Part shown: positions 45,361 to 54,820 of the stretch, in pieces
Numbering within the stretch: position 1 is the stretch's first letter
Layout: the number at the start of each line of letters is the position of its first letter
Source of the DNA: Chryseobacterium cheonjiense
GTDB lineage: Bacteria; Bacteroidota; Bacteroidia; Flavobacteriales; Weeksellaceae
Assembly: GCF_012927265.1 (NCBI RefSeq)
Contig: NZ_JABBGF010000001.1
Span: forward strand, 990,502-1,054,501
Direction of reading: 5' to 3'
DNA: 64,000 nt
The notes under the pieces: model-generated
Told to the model about the DNA's origin: nothing
Databases searched by the model: none
What the model saw: only the letters and a program-made list of their open reading frames with translations
Position numbers and translations under genes: made by a program

Positions 45361-45752
45361 CGGAACCGTCATTTTTTACCTATCGTCAAAAGACCGATAT
45401 CATAACCAGAGTTCCGTTATTGCCTGTGGCTCAGGAGCTGGTTTTAAAATATGAGAATCATCCGCAATGCGTCAATTCAGATGTCCTGTTTCCTGTTCTC
45501 AGCAATCAGAAAATGAATTCGTATCTGAAAGAAATTGCGAGTGTCTGCGGAATCAATAAAGATTTGACGTTTCATATTGCAAGGCATACGTTTGCGACTA
45601 CTGTTACTTTGTCCAATGGCGTTCCTATTGAAAGTGTGAGTAAAATGCTGGGGCATAGGAATATTAAAACTACGCAACATTATGCGAAGATTCTGGATAA
45701 AAAGGTGAGTGATGATATGGCGGTTTTAAAAGATAGGCTTCAAACTAAATAA
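45354..45752 (+). pseudogene. Truncated second integrase copy
   Basis: From about 45371 the sequence is nearly identical to the last 125 codons of the integrase at 32355-33575 (HIARHTFATT, LGHRNIKTTQHYAKIL). It keeps His, Arg and the nucleophile Tyr but lacks the arm and core-binding domains, so it cannot act as a recombinase. The first codons come from the ligD remnant. Confidence 0.85.
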
Positions 45753-45769
45753 TGGATAAGGAAGTTGGA

Positions 45770-45816
45770 TTAGTCAATACTAATTGATCATAACTGTCAG
45801 ATTAAGTATTGACTAA
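45770..45816. terminator. Inverted repeat after truncated integrase
   Basis: TTAGTCAATACT (45770-45781) pairs exactly with AGTATTGACTAA (45805-45816) around a 23-nt loop. Confidence 0.5.
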
Positions 45817-46407
45817 TTTAAATTAATAATGTGTTTAAGAACTGCATCCAATTCACGTAACGCAAATACTACTCAAATGTAAGCCAGAAAAACTTACAAT
45901 AAATTAGTTGGCATTGCATGGAAGCGTATTGTATGGTTAGTCATGATCATAGAGAATCATCTGCTATTGTTCTATAGTAGATTGAATATTTAAATTGTGT
46001 TTTGGGCTTATATAAAAATCAGTAAAGATTATATGTTGCATCATATAAAGCCTCCGTAAAGCCGGTTAGGTATGGTTTCGTTTGCTTAGGTAATTATGTA
46101 AAGTAGTATTCATTCTCGCCTTACAGGCTTTTGTTGATCATAGCAGTTATCTGCTGCATTACTAGGACATCGAATTGTCAATCAGTACCAATGTAAGTAA
46201 GAATGAATCTACGTATAGGCCAATGCTGGCCGCATCGGTGTTTGTTAGATAATATTCAAAGTATAATGCAGCAATTTCTAAAACTGGATCAGAACCGGAT
46301 GGTACGTCCAGCAGAAATATATATGTATATATGCATAAATACATTTGTGGAACAGGAGCATTAAAAACAGTAAGAGTGTGAGTGGACAATGCTACCGACT
46401 GTAAACA
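45817..46407. other. Gene-free spacer right of the island
   Basis: AT-rich sequence. One 75-aa frame on the minus strand (46162-46389) has no family resemblance and no plausible start context. I see no other feature. Confidence 0.4.
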
Positions 46408-47012
46408 TTATTCTTTTGCGTAGTAGATCTTCCCTTGCTCAATTCTCAACATATTCTGCCTTTCCATTTTTTTGATGGTTCGGATAACCGTTTCGATTCG
46501 TAAACCGGTCAAGCCTGCCAATTGTTTTCTTGACAGGGGGATTGGAACAGAATTTCGGCTGTTTGATGAATTGTATTGCCTGAAATATTCCATGACGGTC
46601 TGCAGCTGGTGGGTTGGATCATGAGATGAAATAGTAAACAGCATGATTGATTTGTAATATAACCGCTCTGCTAAACATTGAATATATTTAACGAGATTTC
46701 AGGATGGCGGAATAATAATCCTAAAAAAGCAGTCTTTGACAATTTTAAGATATGGCAGTACGATTTGGCAACCGCCGACATAGGATAGGGCTGATCGATA
46801 AACAGCACCGTTTCACCGAAACATTGTCCTGCTGAAATGATATTCTGGGTAAATTCTTTACCGGAATCGTTATAATTGGTAAGCTCAACAGTTCCTTCAA
46901 CAATCTGATAATAAAATCTGGCCCGCTGTCCTTCTTGAAATATTTCCTGATTAAGATCAAAAAATACATGTTGTGCGCCGTGCTCTAATAAAAGATTCTC
47001 CTTAATAATCAT
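46408..47012 (-). pseudogene. Crp/Fnr-family regulator, frameshifted
   Basis: The N-terminal cyclic-nucleotide-binding-type domain (47012 to about 46671: HVFFDLNQEIFQEGQRARFY, GQCFGETVLF) ends at a stop just after SLNIFNV. The wing-HTH half continues in another frame (QCLAERLYYKSIMLFTISSH, then PLSRKQLAGLTGLRIETVIR). Restoring one base after NIF joins both halves into one normal protein of about 200 aa. No Fnr-type cysteine cluster is seen. It lies beside nitrite/NO genes and may once have controlled them. A sequencing error cannot be excluded. Confidence 0.75.
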
Positions 47013-47532
47013 ATATTGTATTTAATGGTTATAATAAAATCTAGTATCACTTGTCGTAAATTTTACAAATACTGCACCATTTATTATCTACAGTGGCATA
47101 TGAGAATGTGGAAAATAACTATCGCAAAGATTAATTACTCACCGTCTGGCAGTGACAAAAAAAATGCTGTAGTATATTCAGACCGTAAAGACACGATACA
47201 GCAGTTTACATCGGCAGTATAATCACAATTTCTTATGCGTACCGATGGAGGATTTCAGGTGAAGGTTAAAAATGCTAATGCTATTCTGCAAGACGGAGGC
47301 AAAAAACATCAAAGCGAATGCGATTCCGACATATTGCTGTGGCATTTGCCAAAAAGATGTTATCTTCATTACATAAAATTCCAGCAATATCTGCTTACTG
47401 TTATAAGGTATTGGTTTAGTGAACAGAAGATTTGTGTGAAACAAAATTATGACGATAATCATTAAAATAAAATACCTTTTACTCTTTTATTTCAAAAACT
47501 TACATTACTTTTGTCATATAAAATAACAGATA
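47013..47532 (+). promoter_or_regulatory. 520-bp spacer with promoter region of the Rrf2 gene
   Basis: No supported gene. At the right end, AAATACCTTTT (47470-47480) and TACTTTTG (47506-47513, -7 type) precede the Rrf2 start by 20 bp. The former recurs inverted upstream of nirK (47990-48000), so it may be an operator for the Rrf2 protein itself. Confidence 0.45.
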
Positions 47533-47964
47533 ATGTTTTCCAAAACCTGTGAATATGCCATCCGTGCACTTATATATGTCGCGCAGAAGTCCAAAGACGG
47601 AAGCAGGATAGGGATTAAAGATATTGCATCTGGAATTGATTCACCGGAATATTTCATTGCAAAGATTCTTCAGGATTTAAGCAGGAAAGGCTTCGTACAA
47701 TCAGCCAAAGGACCAAACGGCGGTTTTTATATGGATGATAAAAATTTAGGATTATCCGTTGCCGATATTGTGAGAGAGATTGATGGTGACAAACTGTTCT
47801 CCGGCTGTGGTTTGGGATTAAAAGAATGCTCGGAAAATCATCCTTGTCCTATCCATAATGAATTTAAACACATCAGGCAGGCCATACAGATAATGTTGGA
47901 AGGATCTAAGATCCAGCTGTTTGTAGAAAATCTGGATCTAAAGCTAACATTCCTCAAGAAATAA
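47533..47964 (+). CDS. Rrf2-family NsrR-like regulator 1
   Basis: 143 residues: N-terminal winged HTH (YAIRALIYVAQKS, SPEYFIAKILQDLSRKGFVQ, GPNGGF) and three cysteines, C92-x6-C99-x5-C105, in SGCGLGLKECSENHPCPIH. This is the iron-sulfur pattern of Rrf2 sensors such as NsrR (NO) and IscR. The neighbouring nirK/nor genes favour NO sensing. It lies upstream of nirK in the same direction and probably autoregulates. Confidence 0.88.
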   Translation: MFSKTCEYAIRALIYVAQKSKDGSRIGIKDIASGIDSPEYFIAKILQDLSRKGFVQSAKGPNGGFYMDDKNLGLSVADIVREIDGDKLFSGCGLGLKECSENHPCPIHNEFKHIRQAIQIMLEGSKIQLFVENLDLKLTFLKK

Positions 47965-47983
47965 AAAAAATTTAATTTAATAA

Positions 47984-48031
47984 AATACTAAAAGGTATTT
48001 TTATCTTATTAAAAAATTTATCTAATAAGAT
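47984..48031 (+). promoter_or_regulatory. Candidate operator region of nirK
   Basis: AAATACTAAAAGGTATTT (47983-48000) is an imperfect palindrome sharing AAAAGGTATTT with the Rrf2 promoter. It is followed by the perfect inverted repeat ATCTTATTA (48003-48011) / TAATAAGAT (48023-48031). No TAnnTTTG box is present, which suggests activator-dependent transcription. ATCTTATT recurs at 58537-58544 upstream of the cytochrome c' gene. Confidence 0.5.
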
Positions 48032-48065
48032 TCCATAAGTTAAAAATTACTATAAATAATCCATC

Positions 48066-49103
48066 ATGAGAAAGACACTGTTCATCGCCGCTATTTTGTC
48101 ATCATTCATCAGCCTTATTTCCTGCAGGCAAAATGCTTCCGGCAACTCCGAAAATAATACTGATACCGAAAAAATAAAAGCCGACGGAACGACAGAACTT
48201 CAGCAGCCTGTTGCACCGCCAAATGTTCCCGCACCGGTTGGCAGCCGTGCTGCGAAAAAAGTGATTGTAAAGCTGGAGACGATTGAAAAGACAGGAGATC
48301 TTGCAGACGGAACACAATATCACTTTTGGACCTTCAACGGAACGGTTCCGGGTAGCTTTATCCGAGCAAGAGTGGGAGATGAGATCGAGCTTCATCTAAA
48401 GAATAATGAAAACAATACCTTTCCGCATAATATCGATCTTCATGCGGTAAATGGTCCCGGCGGAGGGGCAGAAGCTACTTTTGTTGCTCCGGGAACAGAA
48501 AAAATATTCAATTTTAAAGCGTTGAATCCGGGGCTTTACGTGTATCATTGCGCAACCGCACCTGTAGGAATGCACATCGCCAACGGCATGTACGGCCTCA
48601 TCCTGATTGAACCTGAAGGCGGACTCCCGAAAGTGGATCAAGAATTCTATATCATGCAGGGCGATTTCTATACTAAAGGAAAATTCGGAGACAAAGGTTT
48701 GCAGGAGTTTGATATGGATAAAGCAATTGCTGAACATGCTGAATACGTCGTTTTTAACGGAAAAACGGGCGCCTTGTTGGGAGATGGAGAGTTACAGGCT
48801 AAAGTAGGGGAAACCGTTCGTTTCTTCGTAGGTAATGGCGGACCCAATCTTACTTCATCTTTCCATGTCATCGGAGAAATTTTCGACCGAGTATATATGG
48901 AAGGAGGCAGCAAGATTAATGAAAATGTGCAGACAACGGTAATTCCTCCCGGCGGGGCTTCTATTGTAGAGTTCAAAGCAACGGTTCCGGGAGAATATGT
49001 AATTGTGGATCATGCGATCTTCAGGGCCTTCAATAAAGGCGCATTAGGAAAAATAAAAGTGACCGGGCCGGAAAATCCTGCTGTTTACAAAAAAAATCCA
49101 TAG
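48066..49103 (+). CDS. nirK: Copper nitrite reductase, class II (AniA-like)
   Basis: 345 residues, lipoprotein (lipobox SLISC, C20). Two cupredoxin domains. Type 1 copper ligands are H121, C162, H170 and M175 ([15 protein letters not shown]). Type 2 ligands are H126 and H161 plus a C-terminal His in SSFHVIGE; catalytic D124 is in HNIDLHAV. The eight-residue spacing C162-H170 marks the class II/AniA type. It reduces nitrite to NO in the periplasm. There is no fused cytochrome or cupredoxin tail; a separate cytochrome c gene lies downstream. Confidence 0.95.
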   Translation: MRKTLFIAAILSSFISLISCRQNASGNSENNTDTEKIKADGTTELQQPVAPPNVPAPVGSRAAKKVIVKLETIEKTGDLADGTQYHFWTFNGTVPGSFIRARVGDEIELHLKNNENNTFPHNIDLHAVNGPGGGAEATFVAPGTEKIFNFKALNPGLYVYHCATAPVGMHIANGMYGLILIEPEGGLPKVDQEFYIMQGDFYTKGKFGDKGLQEFDMDKAIAEHAEYVVFNGKTGALLGDGELQAKVGETVRFFVGNGGPNLTSSFHVIGEIFDRVYMEGGSKINENVQTTVIPPGGASIVEFKATVPGEYVIVDHAIFRAFNKGALGKIKVTGPENPAVYKKNP

Positions 49104-49138
49104 TTAATAGTGTGTACTGAGGTTTTAATTCCGGAGAG

Positions 49139-49975
49139 ATGAAAGTTCTGATCAGCATATTAAGCGTGTTTACAGGTGCCGTATTAATTTCCTGTGGGCA
49201 AAACCAAATTACTCCTGATGCGAAACCTCAGATTTTTGTACTGAAACCTGTGGCAGATACTAAGAAAATGGTAAAGATTCAGGGCGGAACATATGAAGCT
49301 TTCATTGGTAAAGATACAGGGAGAATGATAAAAGTAGAATCTTTTTATATGGATGACAGTCCGGTAACCAATTCGGAGTATCTCAGATTCCTGAAAAAAA
49401 ATCCGCAATGGGCAAGAAGCAAAGTGCTGCGTTTATATGCAGACAGTACCTATCTGAAGCATTGGAAAAATGATTATGAAATCCCTGAAAACCTTGATCC
49501 CGAAGCGCCGGTAACCAATGTGTCCTGGTTTGCAGCGGAAGCTTATGCCCAAAGTGTAGGAAAACGACTTCCCACCATTGATGAGTGGGAATACGTGGCA
49601 CTGGCCGATCAAAATTCGCGCAATGCGTCAAAAAAAACGCAGTTTACCGACTATGTGCTGAGATCTTATCAGAAAAAAGACAAAACAAGACAACTGATAA
49701 AACAGGAAAAGCCCAACTACTACGGTGTTTACAATATGTACGGTATGGTTTGGGAATGGACCTACGACTTTAATTCGGTAATGATGAGCGGGGAATCGAG
49801 AAAAGATAACACTACCAATGAGAATCTTTTCTGTGCAGGAGCAGCTGTTACTTCATCGGACCTCAGAAATTATGCTGCATTCGTACGCTATGCATTAAGA
49901 GGAAGCCTAAAAGCAAATTACTGTCTCAACAATCTCGGTTTCAGATGTGCCAAAGATTATAAAAATTTTAAATAA
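49139..49975 (+). CDS. nirV: SUMF1/formylglycine-generating-enzyme-like lipoprotein (NirV type)
   Basis: 278 residues with a lipobox (LISCG). FGE-sulfatase fold: VKIQGGTYEAF, SFYMDDSPVTNSEYLRFL, PVTNVSWFAAEAYAQSVGKR, LPTIDEWEYVA and a terminal NLGFRCAKD. Genes of this type next to nirK are called nirV; their role is not established. The paired cysteines of true formylglycine enzymes are not evident. 35 bp after nirK, with the stop overlapping the SCO start. Confidence 0.85.
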   Translation: MKVLISILSVFTGAVLISCGQNQITPDAKPQIFVLKPVADTKKMVKIQGGTYEAFIGKDTGRMIKVESFYMDDSPVTNSEYLRFLKKNPQWARSKVLRLYADSTYLKHWKNDYEIPENLDPEAPVTNVSWFAAEAYAQSVGKRLPTIDEWEYVALADQNSRNASKKTQFTDYVLRSYQKKDKTRQLIKQEKPNYYGVYNMYGMVWEWTYDFNSVMMSGESRKDNTTNENLFCAGAAVTSSDLRNYAAFVRYALRGSLKANYCLNNLGFRCAKDYKNFK

Positions 49976-50538
49976 TGAAAAAGATACTATACATTCTGCT
50001 TGCGATGACAGTGTTATCCTGCAGTAAAAAAAATGAAGAAATAAGCTCGGATTCCATTTATAACATCAGTTCAAAATGGCAGAAACAGGACGGTAATGCC
50101 ATTACATTTTCCGACTTCAAAGGAAAAGTGATTGTTACTGCAATGATTTTTACTTCCTGTAAAACGGCATGCCCGAGACTGACAGCTGAAATGAGAGCCA
50201 TTTCAGAAAAAGTGGGAAAAACAAATCCGGAAGATATCAGTTTCGTGCTGATTTCCATTGACCCGGAAACCGATACGCCGGAAGTGATGAAAGCCTATCT
50301 CGCAGTCAACAGATTTGATGACAAAAAGTGGACCTTCATCCGCAGCAATGAAGCCGACACCCGTGAACTTGCCAATATAATGGCAGTGAAATACAAAGAA
50401 ATTTCTCCCATAGAATTTTCGCACTCCAATATCATCACTGTTTATTCTAAAAAAGGAACACTTGCTTTTCAGCAGGCAGGGCTGGACACGGATGATAATG
50501 CCATCGTAAAAGAAATTAGAAAACAAATAGAATTGTAA
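49975..50538 (+). CDS. SCO1/SenC-family copper chaperone
   Basis: 187 residues, lipoprotein (lipobox VLSC, C16). The thioredoxin fold has C62-x3-C66 (SCKTACP) and a late His (EFSHSNII), the copper ligands of SCO proteins. In this operon it probably supplies copper to NirK or acts in its redox maintenance. It overlaps the NirV stop by 1 bp (TAATG). Confidence 0.9.
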   Translation: MKKILYILLAMTVLSCSKKNEEISSDSIYNISSKWQKQDGNAITFSDFKGKVIVTAMIFTSCKTACPRLTAEMRAISEKVGKTNPEDISFVLISIDPETDTPEVMKAYLAVNRFDDKKWTFIRSNEADTRELANIMAVKYKEISPIEFSHSNIITVYSKKGTLAFQQAGLDTDDNAIVKEIRKQIEL

Positions 50539-50558
50539 CCCGTTAAAATTTTTAAACA

Positions 50559-50978
50559 ATGAAAAATGTATTTATGACAGCAATGCTGTTATCGCTCACG
50601 ATCATCTCCTGCTCAGATAAAAAAGATACCGATCCCGTACCTGTTGCCGAATCCAATACCATGCTGGAAGAGCCCAAACCGGTAGACTCGGCCGCCGTTG
50701 CAGCAAAAGCAGCACCCGCATCTCCCGAAGCCGAAGGAAAAGTTCTTGTGGAAGGGGCAGACTGCCTGTCCTGTCATAAAGTAGATTCCAAATTAGTAGG
50801 TCCTGCTTACCAGGATGTTGCTGCAAAATATACGGATGCTGATATAGATCACCTTGCACAGAAAGTTATTGACGGAGGAAAAGGTGTTTGGGGAGAAATT
50901 CCGATGACACCGCATGCAGGACTCAGTAAAGAGAATGCAAAAAAAATGGTGAAATATATCCTTTCAATGAAAAAATAA
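50559..50978 (+). CDS. Monohaem cytochrome c lipoprotein
   Basis: 139 residues, lipobox (TIISC). An Ala/Pro-rich linker to residue 58 is followed by one haem site C69-L-S-C72-H73 and a candidate Met ligand in EIPMTPHAG. Resembles cytochrome c551/552-type electron donors. It lies 20 bp after the SCO gene, so electron delivery to NirK is the natural guess. Confidence 0.9.
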   Translation: MKNVFMTAMLLSLTIISCSDKKDTDPVPVAESNTMLEEPKPVDSAAVAAKAAPASPEAEGKVLVEGADCLSCHKVDSKLVGPAYQDVAAKYTDADIDHLAQKVIDGGKGVWGEIPMTPHAGLSKENAKKMVKYILSMKK

Positions 50979-51077
50979 TGGTAAAAGAATTAGCCATAAC
51001 CAATTAATACAGGGTAGTTTTTACAGGTGAAAAAATAAAAAAATTTATAATAATAAAAGATAAAAAAGTATTTAATT

Positions 51078-51803
51078 ATGAATATAAAAACAGATTTTAT
51101 AGGAGAGATCGTTGCTGAAGATTTCAGAACGGCAGCAATTTTCAAGAACCATGGTATCGACTTTTGCTGCAAAGGAGACAGAACAATTGAAAATGCCTGT
51201 GAAGCCAAAAAGCTGGATGCAAACAACATCTATAAAGAGATCGAAAATCTCCCGCAAAATGCTGCATCATCCATTGATTTTAAAAGCTGGCCGCTTGATT
51301 TGCTGGCAGACTATATAGAGAAAACACACCATCGCTATGTAGCGGAAAAGACGCCTGTCCTGCTACAGTTTTTAGATAAACTCTGCAAAGTACATGGAGA
51401 AAGTCACCCGGAACTGTTCCGGATCAGAGACCTTTTTTACGCCTCCGCTCAGGATCTGGGTGCCCATATGAAAAAAGAAGAGCTCATGCTTTTCCCTTTT
51501 ATCAAAAATATGGTTAAAGCAAAGACCGACGGAAGCGCCATTCAGCAGCCTCATTTTGGTACCGTGGAAAATCCCGTCAATATGATGAAGCACGAGCACA
51601 CGGCAGAAGGCGAGCGCCTGAGTGAAATTGCTGAACTCACCGATAACTATACACCGCCTTCTGATGCCTGCAATACCTACAGAGCAGCCTTTGCAATGCT
51701 TCAGGACTTTGAAAACGATCTTCACCGGCATATTCATCTTGAGAATAACATCCTCTTTCCGAAAGCCATCGAATTGGAGAAAGAATTTTCAGCAACATAT
51801 TAA
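51078..51803 (+). CDS. ric: Iron-sulfur cluster repair di-iron protein (RIC/ScdA/YtfE)
   Basis: 241 residues. The N-terminal ScdA/DUF542 domain carries the CC pair C30/C31 (HGIDFCCKGDRTIENAC). The hemerythrin-like domain contains HHRYV, HGESHPEL, HMKKEELMLFPFI, MKHEHTAEGERL and HIHLENNILFPKAI. It repairs Fe-S centres damaged by NO. Placed between the nitrite and NO reductase genes, as in many NsrR regulons. Confidence 0.94.
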   Translation: MNIKTDFIGEIVAEDFRTAAIFKNHGIDFCCKGDRTIENACEAKKLDANNIYKEIENLPQNAASSIDFKSWPLDLLADYIEKTHHRYVAEKTPVLLQFLDKLCKVHGESHPELFRIRDLFYASAQDLGAHMKKEELMLFPFIKNMVKAKTDGSAIQQPHFGTVENPVNMMKHEHTAEGERLSEIAELTDNYTPPSDACNTYRAAFAMLQDFENDLHRHIHLENNILFPKAIELEKEFSATY

Positions 51804-51912
51804 CACGCGGTTTGTTTAACATTGGTCATTGAGGTGTAGTATGAGGAATTCTTAACACAGAATCAGCACTTTGATCATTTAAGCAATTCTAAGAATTAAA
51901 ATAAAAAAATAT

Positions 51913-54162
51913 ATGACACCTAAAAAATTATGGACCTGGCTTGCCGCTGTAATCATAGGTTCCTTTATAGTCCTGATTTTCTACGGCGTGGAAATCTACC
52001 GGAAAATTCCGCCCATACCCGATAAGGTAATAACTACAGAAGGAAAAATAGTTACGACTGCGCAGGACATCAAAGACGGACAAAATGTATGGCAATCGAT
52101 TGGAGGACAGACGGTCGGCAGCATTTGGGGCCACGGAGCCTACATTGCACCCGACTGGAGTGCCGATTACCTTCACATGGAATCTCTGCTTCTGTTGGAC
52201 GAACTTGCTAAAAAAGACGGTAAAGTATATAAGGATTTACCGGACGATGAGCAGGCAAGATACAAAGTGCTTCTGAAAAAGGAACTCCGGAAAAATACAC
52301 TGGATGCAAAGACAAATACAATTGTCATTTCCCCGGAACGGGCAAAAGTACAGGCAGCATTAGCCGAATATTATGCTAAAATTTTCATGAATGCTCCTGA
52401 AATGGCCAAGCTGCGCGATCAGTATGCTATTCCGAAAAATACCGTCAAAACAGCGGAGAGAATGGCTAAAATGAATGCGTTTTTCTTCTGGGCGGCGTGG
52501 GTCTGCATCACAGACCGTCCGGGTGATGATGTCAGCTATACCAACAACTGGCCGCACGATGAAACGATAGGAAATGTTCCGCCGCCGTCGCTGCACCTCT
52601 GGTCCGGATTCAGTGTACTGCTGCTTCTTGGCTGCGTCGGCCTGCTGGTATTATATCACGCCAGAAATAAAGAAGAAGAAATCAATGACAGGGAAATGCT
52701 GCCTCTGGAAGATCCGCTCAGGAATATGAAACCTACAGCATCGATGAGGGCAACATTAAAATATATCTGGGTTGTAGCACTGCTTATTCTGGTTCAGATG
52801 CTGGCCGGAGTAGTTACGGCTCATTATGGCGTGGAAGGAAATGCCTTTTACGGAATTCCGCTTGATGAAATTCTTCCTCAGTCCATTTCCAGAAGCTGGC
52901 ACGTTCAGCTGGCTATTTTCTGGATTGCCACTTCCTGGCTCGCTACCGGATTGTATATTGCTCCCGCTGTTTCAGGATTCGAGCCCAAATATCAGGTATT
53001 AGGTGTCAATATATTGTTCGGGGCACTGCTGATTGTTGTTTTCGGATCTTTGGCAGGGCAATGGATGGGAGTAATGCAGAAACTGGGGTATGTTGATAAT
53101 TTCCTTTGGGGCCACTCCGGTTATGAATACGTGGAATTAGGCAGAATCTGGCAGATTTTATTATTGGTTGGCCTTATTCTATGGCTGATTTTAATGATCC
53201 GTGCATTGCTTCCGGCACTTAAAAAGAGGGACGGAGACAGGCATTTATTATTGCTGTTCACCCTTTCATCGGTAGCCATTGCGATGTTTTACGGAGCAGG
53301 GCTGATGTACGGAAGACAGACCCATATGGCCATCGCAGAATACTGGAGATGGTGGGTGGTTCACCTTTGGGTGGAGGGCTTTTTTGAAGTGTTCGCCACT
53401 GTAGTAGCCGCTTTCCTTTTTACAAGGCTGGGATTATTAAGGCTGAAATCAGCAACTCACGCTGTATTATTTTCTACGATTATTTTTCTTGCCGGTGGTA
53501 TTCTGGGAACATTTCACCATCTGTATTTCAGTGCAACCCCAACAGCTGTTTTAGCATTGGGAGCAACATTCAGTGCATTGGAGATTGTTCCGCTGGTACT
53601 GATTGGCTTTGAAGCCTGGCAAAATTATCAGCTCAGCAAATCTACCAAATGGATTAAAGCATACAAATGGCCGATCTACTGCTTTATCGCAATGTGTTTT
53701 TGGAACTTTCTGGGTGCCGGAATCTTCGGATTTGCCATTAATCCTCCGATTGCACTTTACTACATTCAGGGGCTGAATACCACGGCAGTTCACGGCTACG
53801 CCGCCCTATTCGGGGTATACGGAATTTTGGGAATCGGCCTGATGATGTTTATGCTGAGAGGCCTATATCCGGACAGGGAATGGAACGATAAGCTAATTGG
53901 CTGGGCATTTTGGCTTACCAATATCGGGCTCCTGGTAATGGTGACCATCAGCCTGCTGCCGATAGGCATTATGCAATCTGTGGCTTCCATTAAAGAAGGA
54001 TACTGGTATGCACGTTCTGCAGAATTTATGCAGACTGATCTTATGAAAACCTTACGCTGGTTACGCGTACCCGGTGATATTCTGCTTGCAGTGGGTGAAT
54101 TACTGCTGGTGATTTTCATCATAGGGCTAAAAGCAGGCTGGTCTTTAAAAGAAAAACGATAA
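51913..54162 (+). CDS. norZ: Quinol-dependent nitric oxide reductase (qNor)
   Basis: 749 residues. The N-terminal extension carries the soluble cytochrome-like domain without haem (WQSIGGQTVGSIWGHGAYIA, PDWSADYLH). About 12 catalytic-subunit helices follow, with SWHVQLAIFWIATSWLATGL, HLWVEGFFEVFATVVAAF (haem/Fe-B region), GTFHHLYF and HGYAALFGVYGILGIGLMMF. It reduces NO to N2O with quinol electrons, removing the NirK product. The upstream gap contains GAATTCTTA and TAAGAATTA in inverted orientation. Confidence 0.95.
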   Translation: MTPKKLWTWLAAVIIGSFIVLIFYGVEIYRKIPPIPDKVITTEGKIVTTAQDIKDGQNVWQSIGGQTVGSIWGHGAYIAPDWSADYLHMESLLLLDELAKKDGKVYKDLPDDEQARYKVLLKKELRKNTLDAKTNTIVISPERAKVQAALAEYYAKIFMNAPEMAKLRDQYAIPKNTVKTAERMAKMNAFFFWAAWVCITDRPGDDVSYTNNWPHDETIGNVPPPSLHLWSGFSVLLLLGCVGLLVLYHARNKEEEINDREMLPLEDPLRNMKPTASMRATLKYIWVVALLILVQMLAGVVTAHYGVEGNAFYGIPLDEILPQSISRSWHVQLAIFWIATSWLATGLYIAPAVSGFEPKYQVLGVNILFGALLIVVFGSLAGQWMGVMQKLGYVDNFLWGHSGYEYVELGRIWQILLLVGLILWLILMIRALLPALKKRDGDRHLLLLFTLSSVAIAMFYGAGLMYGRQTHMAIAEYWRWWVVHLWVEGFFEVFATVVAAFLFTRLGLLRLKSATHAVLFSTIIFLAGGILGTFHHLYFSATPTAVLALGATFSALEIVPLVLIGFEAWQNYQLSKSTKWIKAYKWPIYCFIAMCFWNFLGAGIFGFAINPPIALYYIQGLNTTAVHGYAALFGVYGILGIGLMMFMLRGLYPDREWNDKLIGWAFWLTNIGLLVMVTISLLPIGIMQSVASIKEGYWYARSAEFMQTDLMKTLRWLRVPGDILLAVGELLLVIFIIGLKAGWSLKEKR

Positions 54163-54180
54163 TCAGTTATCATCTGATAT

Positions 54181-54214
54181 AGAACCGCCGCTACAAAGCA
54201 GCGGCGGTTCTTTT
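54181..54214 (+). terminator. Strong intrinsic terminator after qNor gene
   Basis: AGAACCGCCGCT (54181-54192) pairs fully with AGCGGCGGTTCT (54200-54211) and is followed by T residues. GC-rich against an AT-rich background. Confidence 0.9.
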
Positions 54215-54264
54215 CCTGCTTTTAACAATAGAGCAGGTAAGGAGTTAACTTAAAAAATATCTTT

Positions 54265-54723
54265 ATGAAACGAAATGAAAATTTAGTGCCTCTATCCCGG
54301 GACCATCACTTTGGATTGCAGTGCTGCTGGAAAATCAGACAAGGAATTAAAAAAGATATTCCTTATGAAAGAATTAAAAATTATGTCGCTGATTATTGGG
54401 AAAAAAATCTCAGCCGGCATTTTGACATCGAAGACATTGTACTTCCTGAAGTTAATAATGGGTCTTTGCAGATCCAGATGGAAGATGAACACAGGCAGAT
54501 CAGGAAGCTGATTAAAAGTATCACTCAATCGGGCAGCAGGGAATTACTGTCTGATTTTGCCGATACTTTGTATAAACACATCCGTTTTGAAGAACGAATG
54601 ATTTTCCCTTTTCTGGAAGCGCATCTTTCCGGAGAGGAGCTGGATACCATTGGAGAACATCTGCTGCAGTTTCATCGAAAAGAGGAAGATAGCTATAGCT
54701 ATCAGGACGAATTTTGGAAGTAA
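54265..54723 (+). CDS. Hemerythrin-domain protein
   Basis: 152 residues. Four-helix hemerythrin-like ligands: SRDHHFGLQCCWKI, RHFDIEDIVLPEV, EDEHRQIRKLI and KHIRFEERMIFPFLE. No N-terminal ScdA domain, unlike the ric gene. A di-iron centre could bind O2 or NO or help in repair. It lies just after the qNor terminator. Confidence 0.88.
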   Translation: MKRNENLVPLSRDHHFGLQCCWKIRQGIKKDIPYERIKNYVADYWEKNLSRHFDIEDIVLPEVNNGSLQIQMEDEHRQIRKLIKSITQSGSRELLSDFADTLYKHIRFEERMIFPFLEAHLSGEELDTIGEHLLQFHRKEEDSYSYQDEFWK

Positions 54724-54820
54724 ATTAAATCATACGATGAAGCTCTACTGATATAAGTGAGTAAATCAGCTGCCGAAGATCTGAAAATTAAATATATGTA
54801 AACTTAAATATTGAATAAAA

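Larger units (their letters stand above)
32095..45752 (+). mobile_element. Degraded composite genomic island at tRNA-Ser
   Basis: It begins at the tRNA 3' end and contains a full tyrosine recombinase, decayed genes, an RHS-type operon, a repeat of the tRNA end plus terminator (44491-44553), DUF3606, a ligD remnant and a truncated second integrase. The duplicated integrase and attachment-like sequence suggest at least two successive insertions. The outer right boundary is not sharply defined. Base composition and pseudogene content contrast with the compact regions before it. Confidence 0.7.

Noticed and set aside
47016-47465. Several 60-80-aa frames on both strands in the spacer before the Rrf2 gene
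   Set aside because: Mutually overlapping, no start context, no family similarity.
51372-51737. 121-aa minus-strand frame
   Set aside because: Antisense to the hemerythrin part of ric.
53796-54173. 125-aa minus-strand frame
   Set aside because: Antisense to the qNor gene end.
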